This document shows positions 31,734 to 41,291 of a stretch of 64,000 nt of DNA, in pieces. Below the pieces are notes generated by a model that saw only the letters and a list, made by a program, of their open reading frames with translations, made no database searches and was not told where the DNA came from. The stretch lies in contig NZ_JAVHJP010000002.1 of assembly GCF_031020795.1 (NCBI RefSeq), positions 620,001 to 684,000 of the forward strand, in the 5' to 3' direction. This stretch comes from Hydrogenophaga pseudoflava. Its GTDB lineage: Bacteria > Pseudomonadota > Gammaproteobacteria > Burkholderiales > Burkholderiaceae_C. How positions within the stretch are numbered: position 1 is the first letter of the stretch; each line of letters opens with the position of its first letter. Made by a program: the position numbers and the translations under genes.

Positions 31734-32820
31734 CCGGCGATGATAGTCCCGTGCTTGGCCGCAGGCCCTCGAGCCGGCGATCCAGCGCCTCCAGAAAGTC
31801 AGAGTCAAGCTGCAACTCCAGCGGCACGGTCCACAGCGAGGGTCGTGCGCCAGCCGGCAAGCCCTGCGCCTGGGCAAAGAGCTTCACAGCGTCCTTTTCG
31901 GTACAGACGACGGTGGCCGACGGGGACGCAAGCACAGCGTGGTAGGCGTCGGGCGACGCGTGATCCGGCAGGGCCACACACCGGGAAAGAGTCAGCCCCT
32001 GGTCGCGCAGCATCTCGAAGAAAACTTCCGGCCGGGCAATGCCCGCGACCGCCACCAGCTCCTGGCACGCCAGCTCAGACAAGGGGCGTTCATCGCCATT
32101 GGCATTGCGCGCGCTGCCGGCGAGGCGCCGGGTGGCGACAAACGACACTGCACCCGCTGGCAGGGCAGGCGCCATGGCGGCGGGGCGGGTGGCCCGCCGC
32201 TGCAGGAGTACGAACTGCGGTGAAAAAGGGTCGCCAGGTTGGGGGGGCCAAGGCTCCCGGAGCAGACCGGCCGGCAGAAGCCACCCATTGCCGGTACGCC
32301 GGTCGTCGAAGACCGCAATGGCGATGTCCCGTCCCAGCGCCAGGTGCTGCAATCCGTCGTCACAGATCAGCAGATTCACCTCGGGGTGCGCCGCCAGCAT
32401 GGCCCGGGCGGCCTCCACGCGGCGTTTTCCGACCACGACCGGTACGCCGGTGCGCCGGTGAATCAGGGTCGGCTCATCACCGGCTTCGGACGCTGTGGTG
32501 TGCTTGGTGAGCTCCAGCAGTTCGTCGCCGAGCCTTCCGTGCCCACGGGACACCACACCCGGTGACCAGCCCTTTGAACGCAGATGGGCGATCAGCGCCA
32601 TCACGGTAGGCGTCTTTCCAGCGCCACCGACCACCACATTGCCAACGACGATCACCGGCACGGGCAGGTGCTCCACCGGCCAACGACCCTGCGCATACCG
32701 ATGACGGCGCCAGACCACCAGCGCCCGGTAGACCTGGGACAAAGGCCAGAGCAGGCAGGCCTGCCAGCCGCGCCGTGCCCAGATCGCTTGCCACCGGGCC
32801 TCGGCGTCCGGGCGTGTCAT
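31714..32820 (-). CDS. lpxK: Tetraacyldisaccharide 4'-kinase
   Basis: LpxK phosphorylates the 4' position of the lipid A disaccharide at the inner membrane. The 368-residue protein begins [19 protein letters not shown]. It has an N-terminal membrane-associated helix ([18 protein letters not shown]), then the P-loop region [21 protein letters not shown] and the SRGHG motif. [21 protein letters not shown] is the second conserved core. It lies 13 bases downstream of exbD and overlaps ycaR, so it is co-transcribed with both. Confidence 0.95.
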   Translation of the reverse strand: MTRPDAEARWQAIWARRGWQACLLWPLSQVYRALVVWRRHRYAQGRWPVEHLPVPVIVVGNVVVGGAGKTPTVMALIAHLRSKGWSPGVVSRGHGRLGDELLELTKHTTASEAGDEPTLIHRRTGVPVVVGKRRVEAARAMLAAHPEVNLLICDDGLQHLALGRDIAIAVFDDRRTGNGWLLPAGLLREPWPPQPGDPFSPQFVLLQRRATRPAAMAPALPAGAVSFVATRRLAGSARNANGDERPLSELACQELVAVAGIARPEVFFEMLRDQGLTLSRCVALPDHASPDAYHAVLASPSATVVCTEKDAVKLFAQAQGLPAGARPSLWTVPLELQLDSDFLEALDRRLEGLRPSTGLSSPDGHQTA

Positions 32821-32833
32821 GTGGCTGCGAGCG

Positions 32834-33271
32834 TCAGGACTTGCCGCGCGACGGGGCCGAGCCGGACTGCTGGGTGGCGAAGGTGATCTGCACCAGGCCG
32901 GCGCGCCGGGCCGCATCCATCACGTTGATCACCGACTGGTGGGTGGCCGCGGCATCTGCACTGATGATGATCACCATGTCGCGGGTGTCCTGCGTTGCTT
33001 CTTCGAGCGCACGGGTCAGCGACTCGACGGACGAGCCGTCCAGCAGCGCCTGGTTGATCGCATAGCGGCCATCGCTGCTGACCGAGACGATGACTTCCTT
33101 GGGGGTGGTGCGCTGGGCCTGCGCATCGGCGACAGGCAGGCTGACCTGCAGCTGGGTGTACCTGCTGTAGGTGGTGGTGAGCATCAGGAAGATCAGCACA
33201 ACCAGCAGGATGTCGATGAACGGGATCAGGTTGATTTCCGGTTCGTCGCGGGTTCCAGGACGGAAGTTCAT
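32834..33271 (-). CDS. exbD: ExbD/TolR-family proton channel subunit
   Basis: This 145-residue ExbD/TolR-type protein has one N-terminal membrane helix (residues 15-35: INLIPFIDILLVVLIFLML) holding the essential Asp, and a periplasmic domain of about 100 residues. With ExbB it forms a proton-driven motor that energises TonB- or Tol-like envelope processes. It lies 22 bases after exbB and 13 before lpxK. tonB is not here, so the partner could be TonB elsewhere, TolA, or an LPS-related protein. Confidence 0.9.
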   Translation of the reverse strand: MNFRPGTRDEPEINLIPFIDILLVVLIFLMLTTTYSRYTQLQVSLPVADAQAQRTTPKEVIVSVSSDGRYAINQALLDGSSVESLTRALEEATQDTRDMVIIISADAAATHQSVINVMDAARRAGLVQITFATQQSGSAPSRGKS

Positions 33272-33293
33272 GCGGTGGCTCCTGGCAGCGGCT

Positions 33294-33935
33294 TTACTTG
33301 CGCAGGGTCACCAGATGGCGGGCGAACCGCTCCGAGGCGACCTCCATTGCCAGCAGGTAGTCGTCGACACGGGCGCGGAAATAGCGCCAGAAGATCAGCG
33401 CTGGAATGGCCACCATCAGACCGAACGCGGTGTTGTACAGGGCGATCGAGATGCCATGCGCCAGCTGGGTGGGATTGCCACCGCCCGGCATGGTGCCCAT
33501 GCCCCCGTCACCGCCCTGCGAGCCGAAGATCTCGATCATGCCGATCACCGTGCCCAGCAGACCCAGCAGAGGGGCCGCGGATGCGATCGTGGCCAGCGCC
33601 CCTAGATAGCGCTGGAGCTTAGACCCGGCCATGCGTCCGGCCCCTTCGAGTGAGGACCTCAGGTCTTCCTCGGTCGCTCTGGGGTTGTTGTTCAAGGTGC
33701 GAAAGCCACTGGCGAGCACCTCGCCAAACACCGAGTTCTGCTCCAGCTGGGTGACCACGTCCGGGTTGGGCACGCCGTTGCGGGACACCATGATGGCTTC
33801 ATCAAGCAGTTGCGGGGGCAGTACCTTGGCCGCCTTGAGGCTGACAAACCGCTCGATCACGAGGGCAAGAGCGATCACTGAACAGAAGATGAGAGGCCAG
33901 ATCGGCCAGCCAGCGGCTTGTATGATGGAAAACAA
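33294..33935 (-). CDS. exbB: MotA/TolQ/ExbB-family proton channel subunit
   Basis: This 213-residue ExbB/TolQ-type protein has three membrane helices: near residues 10-30, then two in the C-terminal half (LGALATIASAAPLLGLLGTVIGMIEIF and IALYNTAFGLMVAIPALIFWRYF). The start is TTG 33935, seven bases after GGAG, giving MFSIIQAAGWPIW; a TTG six codons upstream has no RBS. It heads the run exbB-exbD-lpxK-ycaR-kdsB-adk. TolQ and ExbB cannot be told apart with certainty from this sequence. Confidence 0.9.
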   Translation of the reverse strand: MFSIIQAAGWPIWPLIFCSVIALALVIERFVSLKAAKVLPPQLLDEAIMVSRNGVPNPDVVTQLEQNSVFGEVLASGFRTLNNNPRATEEDLRSSLEGAGRMAGSKLQRYLGALATIASAAPLLGLLGTVIGMIEIFGSQGGDGGMGTMPGGGNPTQLAHGISIALYNTAFGLMVAIPALIFWRYFRARVDDYLLAMEVASERFARHLVTLRK

Positions 33936-34259
33936 ATCAGGGCTCCGGTGCAATCTTTTGATTATGTCTCAGCCCCTGCGACCACCCGCCGCGGCCTCCA
34001 CGCCAGCGTCAAACCCTCTGCCCGCCACTTGGCCATTGGGGCCCATGCACAGATTCTGTGGATAACTTTGTGCAGAACCGTGCCCCGATGGCGGCGCATC
34101 CCGCCAAACGTCTGCGTTTCAACAGTTCGATGACAAAACAGGCAGTCCAAAGTGCTTTGAAATCAAGCCACTTCCCGCCAGTCCCTGGTTTCACAGGGGC
34201 GGATGGCCCGGAATCCAGCATCGGCGCGTGTTGTGGACAGGTTCGCTCCGGAGACGCCT
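33936..34259. other. Divergent intergenic region exbB/xseA
   Basis: These 324 bases between divergent starts must hold promoters for both exbB and xseA. I find no clear -35/-10 pair. It contains one perfect DnaA-box match (TGTGGATAA, 34057-34065), which can occur by chance. If xseA starts at ATG 34203, the gap is 57 bases shorter. No convincing ORF or RNA gene was seen. Confidence 0.5.
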
Positions 34260-35552
34260 GTGTCTGAGCCGTTTTTCACTCAGGAGGACGGGGCCGCGCG
34301 GCGCGTGTGGGGGGTTGGGCCGCTGATGCAAGCGATTGCGGACGCTTTGTCCGTTCGTTTCAATCCGGTGGCGGTGCGCGGCGAGGTCTCGGGCTTTTCC
34401 AGGGCCGCCAGTGGGCACTGCTACTTCTCGCTGAAAGACGAGTCGGGACAACTGCGTTGCGCCATGTTCCGCCGTGCAGCGGACCAGCTGCAGTTCGTTC
34501 CGCGCGACGGGCTGCTGGTGCAGGCGCAGGGGCGTCTGGACGTCTATGGCCCGCGCGGTGACCTGCAGCTGATCGTCGATGGGCTCAAACCGGCGGGGCA
34601 GGGGGCGCTGTTCGAGCAGTTCGTGCGGCTCAAGGCGCGCCTGGAGGCGGAGGGACTTTTTGATCCCCAGCGCAAGCGCCAGTTGCCGCCGGAGCCTCGC
34701 AGCATCGCGGTGGTGACCTCGCTCGGGGCGGCTGCGCTGCGCGACGTGGTCACCGCGTTGCGGCGCCGGGTGCCCCATATTCCGGTGCGGGTGCATCCGG
34801 CGTCTGTGCAGGGCGCCCAGGCGCCACAGGAAATCTGCCGGGCCTTGGAGCAGGCCTATCAGCGGTTCAGGGACCTGGACGAGGGCCAGGTCCTGTTGCT
34901 GGTTCGAGGCGGAGGGTCTCTTGAGGATCTCTGGGCGTTCAACGACGAATCGGTGGTGCGCACGGTCGTTCGCGCCCCCATGCCGGTGATCTGTGGCGTC
35001 GGGCACGAGACCGATTTCACCCTGTCCGACTTTGCGGCCGACCTGCGCGCCCCCACGCCCACGGCTGCTGCCGAGCTGTGTGCGCCGCCCCGTCAACAGC
35101 GGCTCGACGAACTCGACCAGTTAGAAACCGACCTCCGGGGAGTGGTCTGGCGAGGGCTGGACCTGCGGTCGCAACGGCTGGACCGGCTGGCCCAGCGGCT
35201 GGGGCGGCCCTCCAGCCGCCTGCACGACAGCAGCCAGCGGTTGTCGACGCTGCAGCACCGGCTCACATCCGCGGTGCGGCTGCGCCAGCAGCGCCATGCG
35301 ATGCAGCTTGAGCGGCTGTCCGCCACCTTGCCTCAGGCGGTCGGGCGCGCGCTGTCGTCGCAGGCGCAGCGGCTGGAGCGCTGCGGCGCTGCGCTGGGGT
35401 TGCTCGATCCGACGCTGGTGCTCGAACGGGGCTACACCTTGCTCACCGACCGGGAAGGACGTGCAATCACCCGGGCTGAGCAGATCCAGCCGGGACAGCT
35501 GGTCACGGCGAGGTTGGCCGACGGCTCGGTCGGGCTGACTGCCGACCGTTGA
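34260..35552 (+). CDS. xseA: Exodeoxyribonuclease VII large subunit
   Basis: XseA is the catalytic subunit of ExoVII, which degrades single-stranded DNA from both ends. From GTG 34260 (GGAG six bases upstream; [11 protein letters not shown], a Comamonadaceae-like start) it has 430 residues. ATG 34203 would add 19. The N-terminal OB fold contains [20 protein letters not shown]. The catalytic core contains [32 protein letters not shown] and [20 protein letters not shown] long Arg/Gln-rich coiled coil follows. xseB is not in the window. Confidence 0.93.
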   Translation: MSEPFFTQEDGAARRVWGVGPLMQAIADALSVRFNPVAVRGEVSGFSRAASGHCYFSLKDESGQLRCAMFRRAADQLQFVPRDGLLVQAQGRLDVYGPRGDLQLIVDGLKPAGQGALFEQFVRLKARLEAEGLFDPQRKRQLPPEPRSIAVVTSLGAAALRDVVTALRRRVPHIPVRVHPASVQGAQAPQEICRALEQAYQRFRDLDEGQVLLLVRGGGSLEDLWAFNDESVVRTVVRAPMPVICGVGHETDFTLSDFAADLRAPTPTAAAELCAPPRQQRLDELDQLETDLRGVVWRGLDLRSQRLDRLAQRLGRPSSRLHDSSQRLSTLQHRLTSAVRLRQQRHAMQLERLSATLPQAVGRALSSQAQRLERCGAALGLLDPTLVLERGYTLLTDREGRAITRAEQIQPGQLVTARLADGSVGLTADR

Positions 35553-35649
35553 AGAGCCCGGGTTTCTTGGCCCTGAGGGCAGCAGCGGTTCATGGTGTTG
35601 CCTACAATGCGCCGGACTTTTCCCCACTCAACACAGACGAGGACCCCAC

Positions 35650-36231
35650 ATGGAACACACCCTGCCCGCATTGCCGTTCGCCATCGACGCCCTGGCACCG
35701 CACTACTCCAAGGAGACCCTGGAGTTCCACCACGGCAAGCACCACAACGCCTATGTGGTCAACCTCAACAACCTGCAGAAGGGCACCGAGTTCGAAAACA
35801 TGGACCTGGAGTCCATCGTCAAGAAGTCCTCCGGTGGCATCTACAACAACGCTGCCCAGATCTGGAACCACACATTCTTCTGGAACTGCATGAAGCCCAA
35901 CGGCGGCGGCGAGCCCTCCGGCGCTCTGGCCGCGGCCATCAACGCCAAGTGGGGCAGCTACGCCGCTTTCAAGGAAGCTTTCGTCAAGTCCGCCGTGGGC
36001 AACTTCGGTTCCGGCTGGACCTGGCTGGTCAAGAAGGCCGACGGCTCGGTGGACATCGTCAACATGGGTGCCGCCGGTACCCCGCTGACCACCGGCGACA
36101 AGGCGCTGCTGACCGTGGACGTGTGGGAGCACGCGTACTACATCGACTACCGCAACCTGCGCCCGAAGTTTGTCGAGACATTCCTGGACAAGCTGGTGAA
36201 CTGGTCGTTTGCAGAAAGCAACTTCGCCTGA
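35650..36231 (+). CDS. sodB: Superoxide dismutase [Fe]
   Basis: This 193-residue Fe/Mn-type superoxide dismutase is closest to the iron form. Metal ligands are His27 ([11 protein letters not shown]), the His of IWNHTFFWN, Asp of [11 protein letters not shown] and the final His in that segment. The residues around the ligands ([23 protein letters not shown]) match FeSOD. It has no signal peptide, so it is cytosolic. A -10-like TACAAT lies at 35603-35608. A strong terminator follows, so it is monocistronic. Confidence 0.95.
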   Translation: MEHTLPALPFAIDALAPHYSKETLEFHHGKHHNAYVVNLNNLQKGTEFENMDLESIVKKSSGGIYNNAAQIWNHTFFWNCMKPNGGGEPSGALAAAINAKWGSYAAFKEAFVKSAVGNFGSGWTWLVKKADGSVDIVNMGAAGTPLTTGDKALLTVDVWEHAYYIDYRNLRPKFVETFLDKLVNWSFAESNFA

Positions 36232-36256
36232 AGGCGACGGGCCGATCTGGCTGCAC

Positions 36257-36290
36257 AAAGCCCGAAGGCATGACGCCTTCGGGCTTTTTT
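36257..36290 (+). terminator. Intrinsic terminator of sodB
   Basis: AAAGCCCGAAGGC (36257-36269)/GCCTTCGGGCTTT (36275-36287) forms a 13-base stem with a 5-base loop and ends in T6. Confidence 0.92.
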
Positions 36291-36355
36291 CTTGGCTCTG
36301 GATCCGTTCTGTCACGGCAGCGGCAAAAAAAAATGGATTTTTTGAGGTTCAATTT

Positions 36356-36372
36356 TGTTATGTGAGATAACA
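36356..36372. promoter_or_regulatory. Dyad upstream of the monomeric isocitrate dehydrogenase
   Basis: TGTTAT (36356-36361), GTGAG, ATAACA (36367-36372) is a perfect 6-base dyad in an AT-rich patch that stands out from the GC-rich surroundings. It lies 117 bases upstream of the start. A repressor or activator site is plausible; the factor is unknown. Confidence 0.4.
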
Positions 36373-36488
36373 CTTCGAATTTTGAAGCCGAGGTCAGAGG
36401 ACTGAAAGCAAAATCCCAGACCATCGACCGCTTGCCCCGAGTTCGTCGGGAGCGGCGGATTTCCAACAACGACATCAGGAGCCATGCC

Positions 36489-38723
36489 ATGAGCCAACCG
36501 TCCTCGACCATCGTTTACACCCTCACCGACGAAGCGCCCCTGCTGGCGACGGCGTCGTTCCTGCCGATCATCCGCACCTTTGCCGCGCCCGCCGGCGTCA
36601 ATGTGACCACCAGCGACATCTCCGTCGCGGCCCGCATCCTGGCGCAGTTTCCGGAATGCCTGAGCGAAGAGCAGCGCGTGCCGGATTACCTCGCAGAGCT
36701 GGGCAAGCTGACGCTGCGCCCCGAGGCCAACATCATCAAGCTGCCCAACATCAGTGCCTCGGTGTCGCAACTGGTGGCGGCCATCAAGGAACTGCAGGCC
36801 AAGGGCTACAAGATTCCCGACTATCCCGAGAACCCGAAGAACGACGAAGAAAAGGCCATCAAGGCGCGTTATGCCAAGTGCACCGGTTCCGCTGTGAACC
36901 CCGTGCTGCGCGAGGGCAACTCCGATCGCCGCGCCCCCCGTGCCGTCAAGGAGTTCGCGCGCAAGAACCCGCACAGCATGGCCGAGTGGAGCCAGGCCTC
37001 GCGTTCGCACGTCTCGCACATGCACGCCGGCGACTTCTATCACGGTGAAAAGTCGATCACGCTGGACAAGGCGCGCGACGTGAAGATGGAGCTGATCACC
37101 AAGAGCGGCAAGACCATCGTGCTCAAGCCCAAGGTTTCGCTGCTGGACCGCGAGGTCATCGACAGCATGTTCATGAGCAAGAAGGCCCTGCTGGCCTTTT
37201 ACGAGAAGGAAATCGAAGACGCCCGCAAGACCGGCGTGATGTTCTCGCTGCACGTCAAGGCCACGATGATGAAGGTCTCGCACCCCATCGTGTTCGGCCA
37301 CTGCGTGAAGATCTTCTACAAGGAAGCCTTCGAGAAGCACGGCGAGCTGTTCAAGGAGCTGGGCGTCAACGTCAACAACGGCATGGTCGATCTGTACAAC
37401 AAGATCGCCTCGCTGCCGCAGTCCAAGCAGGACGAGATCAAGCGCGACCTGCACGCCTGCCACGAACACCGCCCCGAGCTGGCCATGGTGGACTCTGCCA
37501 AGGGCATCACCAACTTCCACTCGCCCAATGACGTGATCGTGGACGCCTCGATGCCGGCGATGATCCGCAACGGCGGCAAGATGTGGGATGCCAATGGCCG
37601 TTTGAAGGACGTCAAGGCCGTGATGCCCGAGTCCACCTTCGCCCGCATCTACCAGGAGATGATCAACTTCTGCAAGTGGCACGGCGCGTTCGATCCCAAG
37701 ACCATGGGCACGGTGCCCAACGTCGGCCTGATGGCGCAGCAGGCCGAAGAATACGGCTCGCACGACAAGACCTTCGAGATTACCGAAGACGGCATTGCCA
37801 ACATCACCGACCTTGAAACCGGCGAAGTACTGCTGAGCCAGAACGTGGAGGCCGGCGACATCTGGCGCATGTGCCAGGTCAAGGACGCCGCCATCCGCGA
37901 CTGGGTCAAGCTGGCCGTCAACCGTGCCCGCAACTCCGGCATGCCGGTGGTGTTCTGGCTGGATGCCTACCGCCCGCACGAGGCGCAACTGATCCGCAAG
38001 GTCAAGATGTACCTGCACGAGCACGACACCAACGGCCTGGACATCCAGATCATGAGCCAGGTGCGCGCGATGCGCTACACGCTGGAGCGCGTGATCCGCG
38101 GCCTGGACACCATCAGCGCCACCGGCAACATCCTGCGCGACTACCTCACCGACCTGTTCCCCATCATGGAACTGGGCACTTCGGCCAAGATGCTGTCCAT
38201 CGTGCCGCTGATGGCCGGCGGTGGCATGTACGAAACGGGTGCTGGCGGCTCCGCACCCAAGCATGTGCAGCAGCTGGTCGAGGAGAACCACCTGCGCTGG
38301 GACTCGCTGGGCGAGTTCCTGGCCTTGGCCGTGTCGCTGGAGGACCTGGGACTGAAAACCGGCAACAGCAAGGCCAAGCTCCTGGCCAAGACCCTCGACA
38401 GCGCCACGGGCAAGCTGCTGGACAACAACAAGAACCCTTCGCCCAAGACGGGACAGCTCGACAACCGGGGTAGCCAGTTCTACCTGGCGCTGTACTGGGC
38501 GCAGGAGCTCGCGGCGCAGACCGAAGACGCCGAACTGGCTGCCAAGTTCGCACCGCTGGCCCGACAGTTGGCGGACAACGAGCAGGCCATCGTGGCCGAG
38601 CTGACCGAGGTACAGGGCAAGCAGGTGGACATCGGCGGCTACTACAAGCCTGATTTCGACAAGCTCTCGACGGTGATGCGTCCGAGCAAGACGCTCAATG
38701 CTGCGCTGGAGTCGGTGGCCTGA
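36489..38723 (+). CDS. NADP-dependent isocitrate dehydrogenase, monomeric type
   Basis: This 744-residue enzyme belongs to the monomeric isocitrate dehydrogenase family (about 740 residues), unrelated in chain organisation to the dimeric Icd. It oxidises isocitrate to 2-oxoglutarate with NADP. The start [20 protein letters not shown] follows AGGAG. Substrate-site segments include [21 protein letters not shown] and [19 protein letters not shown]; cofactor-site segments include [16 protein letters not shown] and [16 protein letters not shown]. An AT-rich leader with a dyad precedes it and a terminator follows. A second, dimeric isocitrate dehydrogenase gene lies 655 bases downstream. Confidence 0.96.
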   Translation: MSQPSSTIVYTLTDEAPLLATASFLPIIRTFAAPAGVNVTTSDISVAARILAQFPECLSEEQRVPDYLAELGKLTLRPEANIIKLPNISASVSQLVAAIKELQAKGYKIPDYPENPKNDEEKAIKARYAKCTGSAVNPVLREGNSDRRAPRAVKEFARKNPHSMAEWSQASRSHVSHMHAGDFYHGEKSITLDKARDVKMELITKSGKTIVLKPKVSLLDREVIDSMFMSKKALLAFYEKEIEDARKTGVMFSLHVKATMMKVSHPIVFGHCVKIFYKEAFEKHGELFKELGVNVNNGMVDLYNKIASLPQSKQDEIKRDLHACHEHRPELAMVDSAKGITNFHSPNDVIVDASMPAMIRNGGKMWDANGRLKDVKAVMPESTFARIYQEMINFCKWHGAFDPKTMGTVPNVGLMAQQAEEYGSHDKTFEITEDGIANITDLETGEVLLSQNVEAGDIWRMCQVKDAAIRDWVKLAVNRARNSGMPVVFWLDAYRPHEAQLIRKVKMYLHEHDTNGLDIQIMSQVRAMRYTLERVIRGLDTISATGNILRDYLTDLFPIMELGTSAKMLSIVPLMAGGGMYETGAGGSAPKHVQQLVEENHLRWDSLGEFLALAVSLEDLGLKTGNSKAKLLAKTLDSATGKLLDNNKNPSPKTGQLDNRGSQFYLALYWAQELAAQTEDAELAAKFAPLARQLADNEQAIVAELTEVQGKQVDIGGYYKPDFDKLSTVMRPSKTLNAALESVA

Positions 38724-38753
38724 TCCTGGTTCAAAGGTCACCCATCACAAGAG

Positions 38754-38779
38754 AACCCGCCGCCTGGCGGGTTTTTTCA
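38754..38779. terminator. Terminator between monomeric IDH and DUF192 gene
   Basis: AACCCGCC (38754-38761)/GGCGGGTT (38766-38773) has loop GCCT and is followed by T4. It serves the plus-strand isocitrate dehydrogenase. The convergent DUF192 gene ends 13 bases away. Confidence 0.85.
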
Positions 38780-38791
38780 TTGCGTTGCGGC

Positions 38792-39244
38792 TTAGCGACG
38801 TCCTTCGAAGGGCTGCCCGCCAAGGCGAGCCCCCGCCTGAAGGCCGCGTTTGGCAAACCAGCCCTGGTGCATTTCCAGCACGTACCGCACAGGCTTGGCA
38901 GAGCAGTGGGAGTCCAATGACTTCGGCTTCATGTCCGCCAGGTTGACGATGGTGCCGTCGTCGGCCACAAAGGCGGCGGTGAGCGGCAGCAAGGTGTTCT
39001 TCATCCAGAAGCACTGCCCCGCCGGCTCCTCGAACACAAACAGCATGCCTTCGTTGGCTGGCATCTCCGAGCGGAACATGAGCCCGGTCGCACGCTGTTC
39101 GGGAGTGGAGGCCACCTGGGCCTGAATCAGGTGCATGCCCGCTTTCAACGTGACCTTGGGCAGATCAAGTTGCGGCGCGTTCTGCGACCAGGAGGAAGAT
39201 GCAAACAGGCCCAGAAGGCCGATGAGGACGGTCCGGCGGATCAT
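38792..39244 (-). CDS. DUF192 family exported protein
   Basis: This 150-residue protein of the DUF192 family has no established activity. It starts MIRRTVLIGLLGLFASSSWS with a Sec signal peptide (cleavage near residue 20), so it is periplasmic. The family core reads ASTPEQRATGLMFRSEMP, GMLFVFEEPAGQCFWMKNTLLPL and FVADDGTIVNLADMKP. The HCSAKPVRYVLEMHQGWF segment ends the domain. It lies between the two isocitrate dehydrogenase genes but on the opposite strand, divergent from the dimeric icd. Confidence 0.85.
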   Translation of the reverse strand: MIRRTVLIGLLGLFASSSWSQNAPQLDLPKVTLKAGMHLIQAQVASTPEQRATGLMFRSEMPANEGMLFVFEEPAGQCFWMKNTLLPLTAAFVADDGTIVNLADMKPKSLDSHCSAKPVRYVLEMHQGWFAKRGLQAGARLGGQPFEGRR

Positions 39245-39378
39245 GGAAGGGTTCTCGTGTCGTGCAAGCGCGCATTGTGCGTGATCGGGCTTGTGGCTCG
39301 GAATAGAATTTCCGGCTGGCCGGGCCGACAACGGCTCCAGAGCGTCTGCATTCACCCTTTCACCGGAGATCGTTTTCC

Positions 39379-40632
<1,254 letters not shown>

Positions 40633-40660
40633 GCGTGCCCCCGCCGCGGGGGAAAGGGCA

Positions 40661-40699
40661 CAAAAGCCGCCAGGAATTGCCGTTCCTTGGCGGTTTTTT
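40661..40699 (+). terminator. Intrinsic terminator of icd
   Basis: CCGCCAGGAA and TTCCTTGGCGG pair (one bulged base) around 40666-40694, followed by T6. A shorter GC-rich hairpin lies just before it (40638-40652). Confidence 0.85.
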
Positions 40700-40845
40700 C
40701 TTGGCGGCTGGTCCGACAATGGGGACATGGAGAGCTTCAGCACCAGCGGCAGCAACCACCAGGCGGGCGCAGCGCGCCGGCCGAGGGTTGTTCGGGCATG
40801 TCCACAGCCGGTACCCGAACCCGGCTGGCCGCTAGAATCATTTTC

Positions 40846-41199
40846 ATGGCCACCCAGATACCCAAGAAACCCCCTGTTCCCGCGGCTCCGACGGGTGTCG
40901 GCGACGACTCGGTGGTGCTTGAGAGGCGCACCCAGCGCACCAAGCCTCCACAGATGTTTCAGGTTGTTTTGCTCAACGACGACTTCACGCCGATGGAGTT
41001 CGTCGTGCATGTGATCCAGGAGTTTTTCAGCAAGGACCGCGAGACGGCGACCCAGATCATGCTCAAGATCCATCTTGAAGGCAAAGGAATCTGCGGCATC
41101 TATACCCGGGATGTGGCCAGCACCAAGGTCGACCAGGTGCTGGCAGCCTCCCGTGCCGCCGGTCACCCACTGCAATGCCTGAGTGAACCGGTTGAATAA
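40846..41199 (+). CDS. clpS: ATP-dependent Clp protease adaptor ClpS
   Basis: ClpS delivers N-end-rule substrates to ClpAP. The 117-residue product starts [15 protein letters not shown] with a flexible tail of about 35 residues that inserts into ClpA. The N-degron pocket is formed by [20 protein letters not shown] and the [17 protein letters not shown] segment. It lies 92 bases upstream of clpA and is probably co-transcribed with it, the standard arrangement. Confidence 0.95.
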   Translation: MATQIPKKPPVPAAPTGVGDDSVVLERRTQRTKPPQMFQVVLLNDDFTPMEFVVHVIQEFFSKDRETATQIMLKIHLEGKGICGIYTRDVASTKVDQVLAASRAAGHPLQCLSEPVE

Positions 41200-41291
41200 A
41201 GGCGGGTCTACCCCAACTGATGGTCTCTTCCCTGTAAACCACTACCCGAACGCTTGCGTTTCAGATTCTCACCAGCCCAAAGGAAGCGTCC

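Noticed and set aside
36312-38741. 809-codon minus-strand open frame
   Set aside because: It is antisense to the monomeric isocitrate dehydrogenase; codon-bias shadow.
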